DNA of 64,000 nt, taken from positions 310,001 through 374,000 of the forward strand of contig NC_011672.1 of the NCBI RefSeq assembly GCF_000150955.2. Direction: 5' to 3'. The DNA comes from Phaeodactylum tricornutum CCAP 1055/1 (lineage: Eukaryota; Bacillariophyta; Bacillariophyceae; Surirellales; Neidiaceae). The notes under the pieces are model-generated. The model worked only from the letters and a program-made list of their open reading frames with translations. It made no database searches and was not told the DNA's origin. Numbering within the stretch: the first letter of the stretch is position 1; every line of letters starts with the position of its first letter. Both the position numbers and the translations under genes were made by a program. Shown here piece by piece: positions 10,221 to 20,387 of this stretch.

Positions 10221-11744
10221 ATGAGTCCTCCGACTATGGTAAAGCGAAGTCTCGACCACATGGCTGGAAACGACCTGGACAATTTGAAACCTATGGTACG
10301 TTGCTCGTTCGACTTCAGCATCGATATCGATGCATCATTTAGCGAACGCGCTAAATACATGTAAGGTTATTTTCTAACCGCAATCCCCCAGGAAGTTGAC
10401 ACTAGAAGATCGTCTGAAAATGCTAGGGGTATACGTGGGTCTCTACTGACCCTTCTCAGCCGCCCGTCGCCTTTCGGAAACGAGACTGGACCATTGGCAT
10501 GTGGCGAGTTTGAACCGCTTCCGAAACTAAGTTCCTGTTACGCTACTACAGCTTCTGACCATGAATCCCCTTTGACGAAAGCCAAAATTCTCGTCGTCGG
10601 TGCTGGAGGGTTGGGTTGTGAAATTCTCAAGAATCTTGCGATGTCCGGCGTGAGAGATGTGGACGTAATTGATCTTGATTCAATCGACGTGACCAATCTA
10701 AATCGTCAGTTCTTATTCCGTCAACGAGATGTCGGCACATCAAAGGCGAAAACCGCAGCTGCTTTCATCAACGAGCGCTGCCCTTGGATGAGCGTTACAG
10801 CTCACCACGGTATGATTCAGGACAAGGAGCCGTCGTTCTACTCCTCCTTTGATTGTATCATATCGGGACTCGACAACGTTGAAGCTCGTCGTTGGCTCAA
10901 CGCGACTGTGGTCGGACTCGTAGAGTTCGATGACGACGGCGATATGGATCCAGCCTCAATCATTCCGATTATTGATGGCGGAACGGAAGGATTTTCAGGA
11001 CAAGCTCGTTTTATCCTGCCGCGTATCACGAGCTGCTTTGAGTGTACAATCGATGCTTTTCCGCCACAAATTGCTTTTCCGTTATGCACGATTGCCGAGA
11101 CTCCACGCAAACCGGAACATTGCATTGCATACGCGTCAATTCTTCAATGGCCGAGAGAATTTCACGATAAGAAGCTCGACAGTGATGATCCGGATGACAT
11201 GAAGTGGGTCTACGAAAAGGCGTTGGAGCGAGCAAAGCAGTACAACATTGACGGGGTTACATATATGCTAACCATGGGCGTAGTCAAGAATATAATTCCT
11301 GCCGTTGCGAGTACCAACGCAATCATTGCGGCGGCGTGCGTGAATGAGGCGATAAAATACATCACCTTTTGCTCACAGAATCTCAACTCATACATGATGT
11401 ACATGGGGTCTGAGGGTGTTCATTGTCACACGTTTGCATACGAGCAAAAAGATGATTGCCCGGTTTGTACCTCGACTGTGCAAAAAATGACAATTTCTAA
11501 GACAACTACGCTGAACGAGCTATTGCAAGAGTTTCGCGCGGGTCCCTTGCGTCTGAAATCGCCAAGCCTCGTCAGTTCAGGCGGAAAGACGCTTTACATG
11601 CAAAAGCCTCCAGCCCTAGAAAAAGCGACTCGATCAAATTTAGACAAGCCGGTGTCGTCCCTTGTGGAATCTGGTGAAGAGTTGACTGTAACAGATCCCC
11701 TGCTTGAGAGCATTGCAGTTGGGGTGTCAATTACGTTTGAATAA
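10221..11744 (+). CDS. UBA3: NEDD8-activating enzyme E1 catalytic subunit UBA3
   Basis: UBA3 adenylates NEDD8 with its partner NAE1 and passes it as a thioester to UBC12 for cullin activation. Exon 1 (10221-10295, MSPPTMVKRSLDHMAGND...) joins exon 2 (10392-11744) in phase 0 across a 96-bp intron (donor GTACGT, acceptor CCCCCAG), giving about 475 aa. Features are the nucleotide-binding loop VVGAGGLGCEILKNLAMSG, DLDSIDVTNLNRQFLFR, two Zn-binding Cys pairs (SCFEC and DCPVC), and the catalytic Cys in FPLCTIAETPRKPEHC (C257). The C-terminus (from about residue 370) is the ubiquitin-fold domain that binds UBC12. Exon 1 was chosen because the large exon has no early ATG and an open frame running back exactly to the acceptor. 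Length and motif order match UBA3 rather than UBA2 or UBA1. Confidence 0.92.
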
Positions 11745-11927
11745 CAGAACCATCCAATTTTACTGACTGTAAAAGTAGATTTGCTTTAAGCAAGACAACT
11801 TTGCAGTCAAGCCAGCAGAGCTTGAGTACGTGGCTGTGACTATCTGGCAGCTGTCACGTGCCTCCATTTGATCATAGTCCGTGTTTGCCAATAGGGAGCA
11901 TAGTTCAAGTGGTTTGCAGAGGCTGTC

Positions 11928-12413
11928 TCAACCAAAGGTGTTAGTTCGCCATCCCCCCGTTTGAATCCACAGAAAATGGTTGAGTGCAATAGCAGCTTCC
12001 GTCGACAGAGATTTGTCTGCAAAATCTATATCGTCCCACTGATCGGGATCTTCCTCCGCGATTTGTATTGCTTCTTCAAGCGAAAGTTGCTCCTCGATGA
12101 CGACTCCAATCGGAACATTCCAGCCCTCGCGACATAGCATTTTCTTGCGAATAGCGTGCAGGCCTCCTTGGCGGAGCTCATCGTCCAATGAATTTCTTAG
12201 CGGAAGCGCAAATGCCATAGCCCCCACCCCACCGTGATTTTGAATGATGCTCTCGACTTGTGATATCCTTTCGACGTCTGCTATAGCACTAGCCGAGGAC
12301 AGGTAAGGATCGGATACAGCGATTCCAAAGCAAACGGGCGTTTTTATTAGACACAGAATGCTTTTCAGAGGCGTCAGCTTGGACAGCATAACACTTGGAG
12401 ATAAAACAATCAT
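11928..12413 (-). CDS. hypothetical protein
   Basis: 161 aa from ATG at 12413; the open frame continues upstream without another ATG. The first 30 residues are hydrophobic with Lys (MIVLSPSVMLSKLTPLKSIL), so the start may be a targeting leader or be spliced to another exon. The middle (DVERISQVESIIQNHGGVG) looks like a compact helical/sheet domain. The end is acidic (LEEAIQIAEEDPDQWDDIDF) and rich in Trp. I do not recognise the family. It lies divergent to LSM8, 357 bp away, and probably shares that promoter region. Coding status rests on frame length and composition. Confidence 0.5.
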   Translation of the reverse strand: MIVLSPSVMLSKLTPLKSILCLIKTPVCFGIAVSDPYLSSASAIADVERISQVESIIQNHGGVGAMAFALPLRNSLDDELRQGGLHAIRKKMLCREGWNVPIGVVIEEQLSLEEAIQIAEEDPDQWDDIDFADKSLSTEAAIALNHFLWIQTGGWRTNTFG

Positions 12414-12770
12414 TGTCGTGAGGATTGTGTTAGGCCATAAGACTAACAGTAAAACATACAAGCCTCATGCTGATTTTTTCCTCTCACTTGTCTAGACATC
12501 CAGTTCCTTACAAGATTTCGAGGGAATAACAGCTGTACCAAGTGTGAAAACAAGAGCGACCGACAGACAGGTAAAAAGACGGTTAGACGGACAGGTTGTG
12601 GAGATGGATTTGTTCGCACCAGGCCTGTTTCATAGCGATTTTCGTTTGCAGCCCAGCCTAAGTTGTCGGCCTTTTCTGCTAACGGTGTTATTTCCGATTC
12701 TCTTTGAACACATCCAGAGTGCAGTGGAGCATCGATCAATTTTCAAAGCACATGAGCGTCAATCCCCCCC

Positions 12771-13142
12771 ATGGCTACTTCTTTAAATGATTGGCGAGAC
12801 AGTACGTTTCAATTTGCTGTTCACCATCACTTCTGTAGTTCAATACGTGCTTCGTCTCACATTTTTCGCTTCGTAAAACCAGAATCTGTTTGCGTTGTCA
12901 CAAGTGATGGCCGAATCATTGTGGGTATATTGACGGGCTATGACCAGGTCCAAAATTTGATACTGAACGATGCGCACGAGAGGGTGTACAGTGTAGATGC
13001 CGATGTGGAGGAGGTACCGCTCGGATTATACGTTGTACGAGGAGACAATGTTTGTTTAGTCGCTGAGGTTGACGAGACGAAGCAATTAGACTCCCAACGA
13101 GTGCCTTTCCCCTTGCCAAGTATTCAACAACAGCAATTTTGA
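12771..13142 (+). CDS. LSM8: U6 snRNA-associated Sm-like protein LSm8
   Basis: LSm8 marks the nuclear LSm2-8 ring that binds the U6 snRNA 3' end. Exon 1 (12771-12801) encodes MATSLNDWRD plus one base. After an 81-bp intron (12802-12882; GTACGT...CCAG, phase 1), exon 2 continues KSVCVVTSDGRIIVGILTGYDQVQNLIL, an almost textbook LSm8 start with the Sm1 motif, followed by the Sm2 motif LGLYVVRGDNV. The spliced product is 96 aa, the usual length. The intron is a multiple of three and has no stop, so unspliced RNA also reads through as 123 aa with a 27-residue insert before Sm1; conservation says it is an intron. Confidence 0.92.
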   Translation: MATSLNDWRDSTFQFAVHHHFCSSIRASSHIFRFVKPESVCVVTSDGRIIVGILTGYDQVQNLILNDAHERVYSVDADVEEVPLGLYVVRGDNVCLVAEVDETKQLDSQRVPFPLPSIQQQQF

Positions 13143-13266
13143 AGTACACAATAAGGGGCAAGAAAATCGTTTCGGGGACAAGAAATCGCAGTCGAATGAC
13201 GCTCCGAATAGTCCTACGGCATAAAAAGTGAATGTATAAAGTATAAAAGGCTAAGCATTAAATCAC

Positions 13267-13815
13267 CTACAGCAGCTTGACGGCCACGTAAAGGAGCATG
13301 ATCACAACCACGACTCTGGCCCACATAGGCAAGGAATAAAACAGGCCGTTGACATCCCGGACAAAGGTCAAAAAATATTTCGACATGCTGTATTCTTCGT
13401 CGCCATGTTCGTTTTGCGAGGAAGGCGCCAACAAAGCATCACTCGCTTCCATTCCGCCAGTACGCTCTTGCTGAAGCGAGGCCATGCCAGATTCTACGCT
13501 GGTACTTATGTTGTTCCACGCCGACGAAAAGAGATTGTTGCCAGGCTCTGAGACAGGCCCTCCGCCGGCAAAATTTTCTTGACTCGGTCCCGGATTGTAT
13601 TGAGGCACTTGAATTTGCTGAGCAGGCCGGGCATGGAGGTTGTATGTGTTGGAACTGCTTGAGGATTGTTCCTGCGCTTCGCGATTGCGTTGCATTTGAA
13701 TTCGCTGCAACAACGACGCACCAGATCGCTGCGAGGTCTGCGAAGCGTTGTCATCCGCGCCTCCACCCATTGAACCGGTCAACGACTGACTTAGATCATT
13801 GTTTTGCGGGTCCAT
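13267..13815 (-). CDS. predicted tail-anchored protein, Gln/Ser/Asn-rich
   Basis: 182 aa from ATG at 13815 (MDPQNNDLSQSLTG). The frame is open further upstream to 14091, but that part is unlike protein and probably 5' leader. Residues 1-130 are low complexity (Gln, Ser, Asn, Gly). Near the C-terminus LFYSLPMWARVVVVIMLLYVAVKLL is one membrane span with almost no tail, the layout of a tail-anchored protein with its bulk in the cytosol. No catalytic motif and no family recognised. The neighbour at 14253-15170 has a similar C-terminal anchor and the same direction. Confidence 0.6.
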   Translation of the reverse strand: MDPQNNDLSQSLTGSMGGGADDNASQTSQRSGASLLQRIQMQRNREAQEQSSSSSNTYNLHARPAQQIQVPQYNPGPSQENFAGGGPVSEPGNNLFSSAWNNISTSVESGMASLQQERTGGMEASDALLAPSSQNEHGDEEYSMSKYFLTFVRDVNGLFYSLPMWARVVVVIMLLYVAVKLL

Positions 13816-14252
13816 GGTAGCTACCGAGCGTTGTTTATTGAAAAGAAAAGTTTCACGAATGACTGGAAAGAAGAGACAGGTTTCTTCGAATCGATCGTTC
13901 GCTTGTCCTCGAAACGGAAGTGCGCGCTGACTGTTACGTTTTCCTCTCTCGAGAGAGATGCTTGCGTGCGCGAAAGTCAAGTCGTGATTTGAGAAATTTA
14001 TGACTCGCCCCAAACTTTGCGACATTTTCCGCCCACTGCTTTTCGGGACATAAAAGTCGTATCTAACTGTCCAAAAGCTATTGGGTTCCATTGACTGTGA
14101 AACATATCTTTTACCAAAAGGAAAGGTACTTGAGCCAACTTTGTACGATTATATTTACTAGTATTGGCTTTCGACGAGGTACGCCACTACCAGACACATA
14201 AAATAAATCTGTACCCATATGAGAAACCGTATCTGCGAAAAGCGCTTTACTG

Positions 14253-15170
14253 TTACACCGGCGGTGGAAGTGCAAGAGCTTGTCCTTTGAAATGAAAGAC
14301 ACCCACAATTCCAAAGAAAAGCACATAATTCTTCGCTACGGGGAACAGCTTGCGAAGCAGCGAGTCGGGACCCAGTGTTCGGTTGTACCAAGCCTCCATT
14401 TTCGTTGGTTCCTTGTTCGGTTTATTCAAAAAGCCTGGTTTGACAGCGGGCTTTTTATTTTGACCGGCGGACCCCGCAGGAGCATCACGACTAGCAGCGA
14501 GCGCCACTTGACGGAGTTTGTTGACGGCTTGCGCCTTTCGCTGACTAGTTTTGTTCAATTGTTCATACAGCTCCTCGCGCTTGTCCTTATTCGAGGGAAC
14601 GTATGTGACACGAAGCTGAACAGTACAAATTGCTACCTCGCCGTCTTCCGGGACGATTTTCACCGAAAGTTCGTTCACGTACTCTTTCTTCGGATCCATT
14701 CCGTCAAATTTCGTCAGCGGACCGAGATCGTATACTTCCTCCGCATTTCCGAGAGGAATATCCGCATCCGAGGCTTCAATCGACATGGTCGCTTGGTTTG
14801 TTTCTACGGCGCGAAAAACGGCCATCATTTTGCTGGTATCCTCGGCGAGTGGGTCAAAGATTTCCGACAGTGTGGCCTCCTCCACCGGTGACGAAATCTG
14901 TAATTTCAACACAGGCTTGGCTTCTTCGGGTAATCCTTCCACCTAGAATGTTCCCAAAAAAAAATCGCGTCAGAAAATGACGGGCATCCCTAGTCATGGT
15001 TTCGCATCAAATAAAGTGCGTACCTTGAGGAAAGCGACTTTGAACTCATTCGATTCCGACTCGTCTTCTGGGGCCGGTCCCAAACCACGCAAAAGAGCTT
15101 TGATGGTGCCGATTTCTTTTTCGCACTCGGCGACCTCCTTCTTGGCATCTTCAGCTTCTACACCACTCAT
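14253..15170 (-). CDS. hypothetical protein with N-terminal coiled coil and C-terminal membrane segment
   Basis: Exon 1 (15170-15024, MSGVEAEDAKKEVAECEKEI...) joins exon 2 (14942-14253, VEGLPEEAKPVLKLQI) in phase 0 across an 81-bp intron (14943-15023; donor GTACGC, acceptor TTCTAG), giving 278 aa. Residues 5-30 are a charged helix. Residues about 60-160 have alternating hydrophobic pattern (VAICTVQLRVTYVP), suggesting a beta-sandwich. A helical charged stretch follows (DKREELYEQLNK), then a basic Pro/Lys-rich linker, and near the C-terminus a hydrophobic run (NYVLFFGIVGVFHF) before a short ALALPPPV tail. Family not recognised. The design, a cytosolic domain on a C-terminal anchor, resembles VAP-like or organelle-tether proteins, but this is only a resemblance. 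Confidence 0.65.
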
Positions 15171-16262
15171 GATAAATTTGTCGCGACAGATTCAACAAGT
15201 GTAGGAAAGAGAGTTTGGATGCGGAATCGATTAGACGGAGGTCTGTCTACTCTTAGGAGAGAGGTAGAGAGTAAGAGTGCAGGTGTGTTCTGACGGAGAG
15301 CGTCTTTCGTTGAAAATCATATTCTACTGGCCGTCTGCCAACGGCATGCGGTCAGACGAACCCCGCCAGTGAAGGGAGGGGAGGGGGCTCTCTCCCCGAA
15401 GCCTCGAGAAAGTGCCGGTTGACTTTGAACACACGCTACCTCCAATACGCCCGAATTTGCGAAACGCCATATCCTCGGACTTAGGAGGCTTTAGGGAATA
15501 GACATCGGAGTTTATTTTTGCTAAACGCAAACGTCCCGATCCGTATACAATTTCATTTTGTATTTATGGATTTGGGAAAACCAACTGATTGTGGAATGTT
15601 TAATTGGTCCAAAATTTGGCGTTCCTGCGCGCAAAGTCTACCCTCCATCCATTGGTATCCACACGGACACTTTCCCACGTGCCGTCGTTCTCAAAGGGCC
15701 TCCACCGTTCGTAGCGGCATATCCCGTGATCTTGCCGAGCGTTTTGCTTGCCCGCCAAGGGACACCGCACCGGGACACTCCCAGCAAAAACCGCACACCC
15801 ACCAATATTTGGCCCGACGTCCAAGAACCGAGCGTGAAAGGGAGCTAACACCACCCATCTCGCAAGTTCTTTCTTCGGCCCTTGTAAATAATTGGTCCCG
15901 TAAATCTGATTAGATTACGTTGCGCGGATAGTGGTATGTACTTCGGGTTCCAATCGCCTTACTGCCTAAATGACTGGCCAGTGTACACAGCTGTCGTTCG
16001 TCCCACGTCGCGTTCGCGTGATTGGAAGTATTTCTTTTGTTGGCTTTTGCTTCGCTCACAAAACAATTTCTCTTTGCTTTGATTCAGTGTGACTCCTTTT
16101 TCTTTTAAAGCGCTTTACGAGTTTGAGCGTACGGACGGAAGTAGGATACCCCATTGATTCCCACGCAAGCTACCGACCGGCATTGAGATTTAAATTTGGA
16201 AAAATCGGCGCAGAGTTCGGTTGCTGGTATCGCCACCCACGTACCTTTGTTCGTTTCCGACC
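15171..16262. other. 1.1-kb divergent intergenic region upstream of PP1
   Basis: Lies between two divergent genes. Open frames at 15518-15913 (+) and 15600-15854 (-) overlap each other and show no domain. A pyrimidine-rich stretch (16030-16110) precedes the PP1 start. Confidence 0.5.
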
Positions 16263-17432
16263 ATGCCGGCTACTCAAAATGGACAAGACGAGAAGTGGAT
16301 CGACAACATGATTGAGCTGCTCTTATCGGCCCGGAACAAAAAGCCGGGCACACCGGTCGACATTTCCGTTCAGGACGCCACTCAGCTCTGTACGCAGGCC
16401 AGGGACGTCTTTATGAGTCAACCCATGCTGCTGGAGCTTGGTGCACCTATCAAAATTTGTGGCGATATCCACGGACAGTATACGGACTTACTACGCCTTT
16501 TCGAGTACGGTGGATTTCCTCCCGAAGTACGTGTGAATAATTGGCAGAATCTTGGACTGTAGAACTCGGGGTTGCATCGAAAAGGTTGCGTTCGTTTTCA
16601 TGCTAACAATTTCCTGCTATCTGTTGTTGCCAGGCAAATTACCTTTTTTTGGGAGACTACGTGGATCGGGGCAAGCAATCGCTCGAGGTTGTTTGCCTGC
16701 TCTTTGCCTACAAAATCAAATATCCGGAAAACTTTTTCCTGTTGCGCGGCAACCATGAATGCGCCGGCATCAACCGCATTTACGGATTCTACGACGAATG
16801 CCGTCGTCGCTTTTCTGTCAAAATGTGGAAGCAATTTTGCAACACCTTTAACTGCTTGCCCTGTACGGCGGTGATTGACGACAAGATTATTTGTATGCAC
16901 GGCGGTCTTTCTCCCGAGTTAAGTCAAATGGAGCAAATTGCTAATATTGCGCGTCCGTGTGACGTGCCCGATACCGGACTCCTGTGTGATATACTTTGGG
17001 CCGACCCTGATCCTAGTATTACGGTACGTATCCTGCAAAGGGAAAATTGCAATGAATATAATACCGTTCTCACTGGATTTTCCGTTGCCATTGTGCTTTC
17101 AGGGATGGGGCGAGAATGACCGTGGCGTATCGTTCACCTTTGGTGGCGACGTTGTTCGCCAGTTCCTTCGTCGACACGACTTGGATTTGGTCGTACGAGC
17201 ACATCAAGTAGTAGAGGACGGATACGAATTTTTTGCCGGTCGAGAACTTGTGACAGTATTTTCGGCTCCGAATTATTGTGGAGAGTTTGACAATGCCGGA
17301 GCCATGATGACCGTGGACGATACGCTGATGTGCTCGTTCCAGATTTTGAAACCAGCGAGTGCTGCACAGCAGCGTAGTGCCTTTGGTAGTGGACGTACGG
17401 GAACGCCCGGGCGAGGAGCCGGCGGCCGATGA
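16263..17432 (+). CDS. Serine/threonine protein phosphatase PP1 catalytic subunit
   Basis: Metal-dependent Ser/Thr phosphatase acting with many regulatory subunits. Three exons (16263-16526, 16634-17023, 17103-17432) join in phase 0 across introns of 107 and 79 bp, both with donor GTACGT, giving 327 aa, the usual PP1 length. All metal and catalytic motifs are intact: [61 protein letters not shown] and [24 protein letters not shown] and the '[16 protein letters not shown]' version are PP1-like rather than PP2A or PP4. The C-terminal 25 residues are variable and basic ([15 protein letters not shown]), as in most PP1 tails. Its role here (cell cycle, glycogen, splicing) depends on partners. Confidence 0.93.
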
Positions 17433-17593
17433 AAATAGCAAGCTGCAGTAAGCTTACAACATCATTTTATCTGTTAATTATTTCCGTGTATGGTTTCTTT
17501 GGTTCCGATGATTTAGCGCAATACTCTACAGTAAGGGCGACATGAATAGTGTATTGCATATACCACTCCAGACGACATACGAATATCCCAGCA

Positions 17594-19837
17594 TCAAAGC
17601 AGTCTCGACCGGTCAACGTTGCTTATCTGGTCAATGGCAGCGAGACGTTCTCTTTGTAGCTTGCTCTCCCGGAAATACCAAGTCAGTGCAACGAGCATGG
17701 CACTCGCCGATACAATCAAGGACACCAGCAATGCGGTGGGATTTTCGTCCGCATCCACACCATGCCGTCTTGATAAAAAGTCAATCCACATTATGAAAAA
17801 GTCGTAGCCGCCGTGAAGAAGAACAGCAGGTAAGATAATACGACCCAGCGCTCTGGATCGATCCGCTTCCAAATCACGCCGGACCACACCTAAACTTTGC
17901 AACGCAGCACTGATGGGATGGACGGGAAAGCAGGAACGAGCAATAAGAACGGTCAGTTCCGCCTTCACTGACTCTCCACTGTAAACAAAGATGTACACTA
18001 AATTTTCGCAGCAAGTAAACCCAATAGCAACCGCAATCATGGCGAGTGTTATTGCGGCACCTTGGGCCTGCAGTGATTTGCGTTGAAAGCTGTAATCTTG
18101 GCACTCCCGATGTTGTCGAGGGTGCCCGTCTTCGACTTCTTCGCTTGGTTCGTCATGAGCTACCGACATGGCTTGGTCCAAATCGTCCTTGGTCAAAAAG
18201 TCCGGATGCTCCACCATGCGGTACCCAAAGTATTTACACAGTTCTTCGACAAAGGCGGCCATGAGGAAAGCCTCAAGCATCAACATCATCGTGTAAAAGA
18301 CCGGATGCTCGTTACCAAAGACGTCCAGAAAGTTCCGAGGGTCCGCTTCCGCCGCTAGATGCCGCGAAGTATTCGAAAGCAGTGATGGACCAAATCCGAT
18401 ACCAAAGGTGTACGTCCCGTTACTTCCCGGATCGTCCACCACATCGACACCAGCGACGATCAAAATGAACGCGACAAAAGTCTTGAGCGCCAGGCCAATT
18501 ACCATTTCCCAAAACACGGCCAGCGTCACTGACAGAACAAAGCCGGAAGCAAAATACTTGACCAAGGCGTCCAAGGATAGCTCCGATTTTTTGGGCAGGT
18601 TGGTGAAAAACACAAGGATCATAAGCAATCCGCCAGATTGCATCACAGTTGCGATGAAAATGCCGTAGTCGGCCAGATTGAAGACGTGTGATTTGTTGTT
18701 GGTTCGATAGATTTTGTGCCAATACAAATTCGCTACGAGCGCCCACACCAACAAGAGAGCTGCGACAATCAGCGCCGCTTGCAACAACCGTATCGAAAGT
18801 CGAGACAACGGCGGTATACGAAACCAGCTACGTCTTAATGGAGCTTCGGCCCACTTGTCGAGATAAATTGCGGGATAGTAGTCAGCGTAGGCTTGCATCG
18901 TGATGTAGTCAATACGCCGGTAGGATGGCGGAAGCAAAACCTGTTCCACTTCTCGGGCTTCCTGGGCGAGTGCGCACATCCCACAGAGCTGAACGTGCAT
19001 GCCGCAAATGGGAAAGCAAAAGAAATCCCATAGCGCGCCACACAAATTGTGTTCCAAAGACGAAGCCACTTCCTGATTGAGATTCCGGTCTTCGGGGTAA
19101 CATCCCACCAAGCAACACGGATGTGCCGAGGAAAAATCTCGTCGGGACTGTCCCAAATAATAGGTGGACAAATCCCTAGCCTCTTCCTCGTCTTCCGGTC
19201 GCTCTTGTTCCCAAAGTACCGCTAAATCGGTGTTTTGACTACTTTCGGAGATTTGATACTTGGTCCACAGCAAATCCTTACGTACTTCGATACGCTTGGA
19301 CCGTCCCTTGTAACACAGCGCAAGCACGTAGAAAAGCATCGTAAAGACCAGGACTGTGGAGTACATCTGGTTGATACGGACATTGGCAATGTGCATGGCA
19401 CCGTATCCAGCGGCCCCCAAAATAGCCAACGGCAACAAGACGTGCACCACCACGCGGTGGCCCACACCCGGTGGCGTCACACCCTGTAGCAAGTACCGAT
19501 CCCGATCCGACTGTAACACTCCACAACACGTAAAGGAACAGCAATCGACCCGTTCGTGTTCGGTCGCACTATAGGCATCGTGAATGGAAGTGGAAAAGCC
19601 ACGATGAGAATCGTCGGCGACGTGCGCGTGGGGGGACGTCCGGGGAGGTCCACCCCGACGCGCCACGAGAGATCGATGTCCTCCGCTAGAGTCCGTGTGG
19701 GCGTTACCGGGGTCTCCATCTCCGGTGTGGCTATCGTCTTGAAAGGAACGATAGTTGGTAGGGGTTGGACTACCGGTGCCACTCGTCGGAGCGTTCACTG
19801 TCAATCCCCCCTTGCCGTTCGCATTCGTTCCGGCCAT
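17594..19837 (-). CDS. PrsW-like intramembrane protease with cysteine-rich region
   Basis: About 747 aa with no intron. Many membrane segments are visible. The four PrsW-type motifs are present: AFVEELCKYFGYR (E531-E532), IGFTCCENLVYIFVY, FPVHPISAALQSL and LLHGGYDFFIMW, giving the Glu-Glu, Glu-Asn, His and His-Asp residues of this glutamic-type/CAAX-related protease clan. Between the first two spans and the protease core is a Cys-rich stretch (HPCCLVGCYPEDRN, CGALWDFFCFPICGMHVQLCGMCALAQEAREVE) resembling a PLAC8-type module. I start at 19837 (MAGTNANGKGG); the frame is open to 20149 and a longer N-terminus is possible. The first 100 residues are Thr/Gly/Asp-rich and disordered. In bacteria PrsW cleaves anti-sigma factors; eukaryotic substrates are unknown. 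Confidence 0.78.
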   Translation of the reverse strand: MAGTNANGKGGLTVNAPTSGTGSPTPTNYRSFQDDSHTGDGDPGNAHTDSSGGHRSLVARRGGPPRTSPHAHVADDSHRGFSTSIHDAYSATEHERVDCCSFTCCGVLQSDRDRYLLQGVTPPGVGHRVVVHVLLPLAILGAAGYGAMHIANVRINQMYSTVLVFTMLFYVLALCYKGRSKRIEVRKDLLWTKYQISESSQNTDLAVLWEQERPEDEEEARDLSTYYLGQSRRDFSSAHPCCLVGCYPEDRNLNQEVASSLEHNLCGALWDFFCFPICGMHVQLCGMCALAQEAREVEQVLLPPSYRRIDYITMQAYADYYPAIYLDKWAEAPLRRSWFRIPPLSRLSIRLLQAALIVAALLLVWALVANLYWHKIYRTNNKSHVFNLADYGIFIATVMQSGGLLMILVFFTNLPKKSELSLDALVKYFASGFVLSVTLAVFWEMVIGLALKTFVAFILIVAGVDVVDDPGSNGTYTFGIGFGPSLLSNTSRHLAAEADPRNFLDVFGNEHPVFYTMMLMLEAFLMAAFVEELCKYFGYRMVEHPDFLTKDDLDQAMSVAHDEPSEEVEDGHPRQHRECQDYSFQRKSLQAQGAAITLAMIAVAIGFTCCENLVYIFVYSGESVKAELTVLIARSCFPVHPISAALQSLGVVRRDLEADRSRALGRIILPAVLLHGGYDFFIMWIDFLSRRHGVDADENPTALLVSLIVSASAMLVALTWYFRESKLQRERLAAIDQISNVDRSRLL

Positions 19838-20387
19838 CGTGGGGGGACGTTGTATGCACCCACCGTGGACTCGGCGACTCCCGGGAAGCTTTCGCGCCGT
19901 ACTAGTTTTGAAGTCAATTCCACCGGAAAGGAAGACTTTCCTTTCCTCTTGGGGAAGTCCCAGCAACACACTCGGAACGAGTTGGAAATGGAACGGCAAT
20001 TGGCTTTCGTCTTGGTCTCGAGAGTTCGAGATTTCGAAGGCGTCCCCGGATGGTACCATTTTCAGTCCCGTTAGACAGTTTCCATTCTTCCGGCGAAGAA
20101 GATGCACAAGGATGTCGAACTCTCCTCTTTCTCTCGCATGCAAAGTCACGGGTCAGTCGTGGACGCTTGCTAGTTCGGTAGTTAGTACAAGCACCGAATG
20201 CAACTCCAACGTGCCCTCGACATCACGCGCAAGACACTCACTCGGCTTGTGACAGCTACCTAATTGGGTTAGGCAAAGGAACGGGAACACGACGTTCCAC
20301 AAAGGGAAAAAACCTTGGGTATATTCCATCCACATTCTCCATACTCTGTATTCCACACGTAAACTTTTTCAGAAGGGACACTTCAAC

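Noticed and set aside
15518-15913. open frames on both strands upstream of PP1
   Set aside because: They overlap on opposite strands, and neither has a domain or splice partner.
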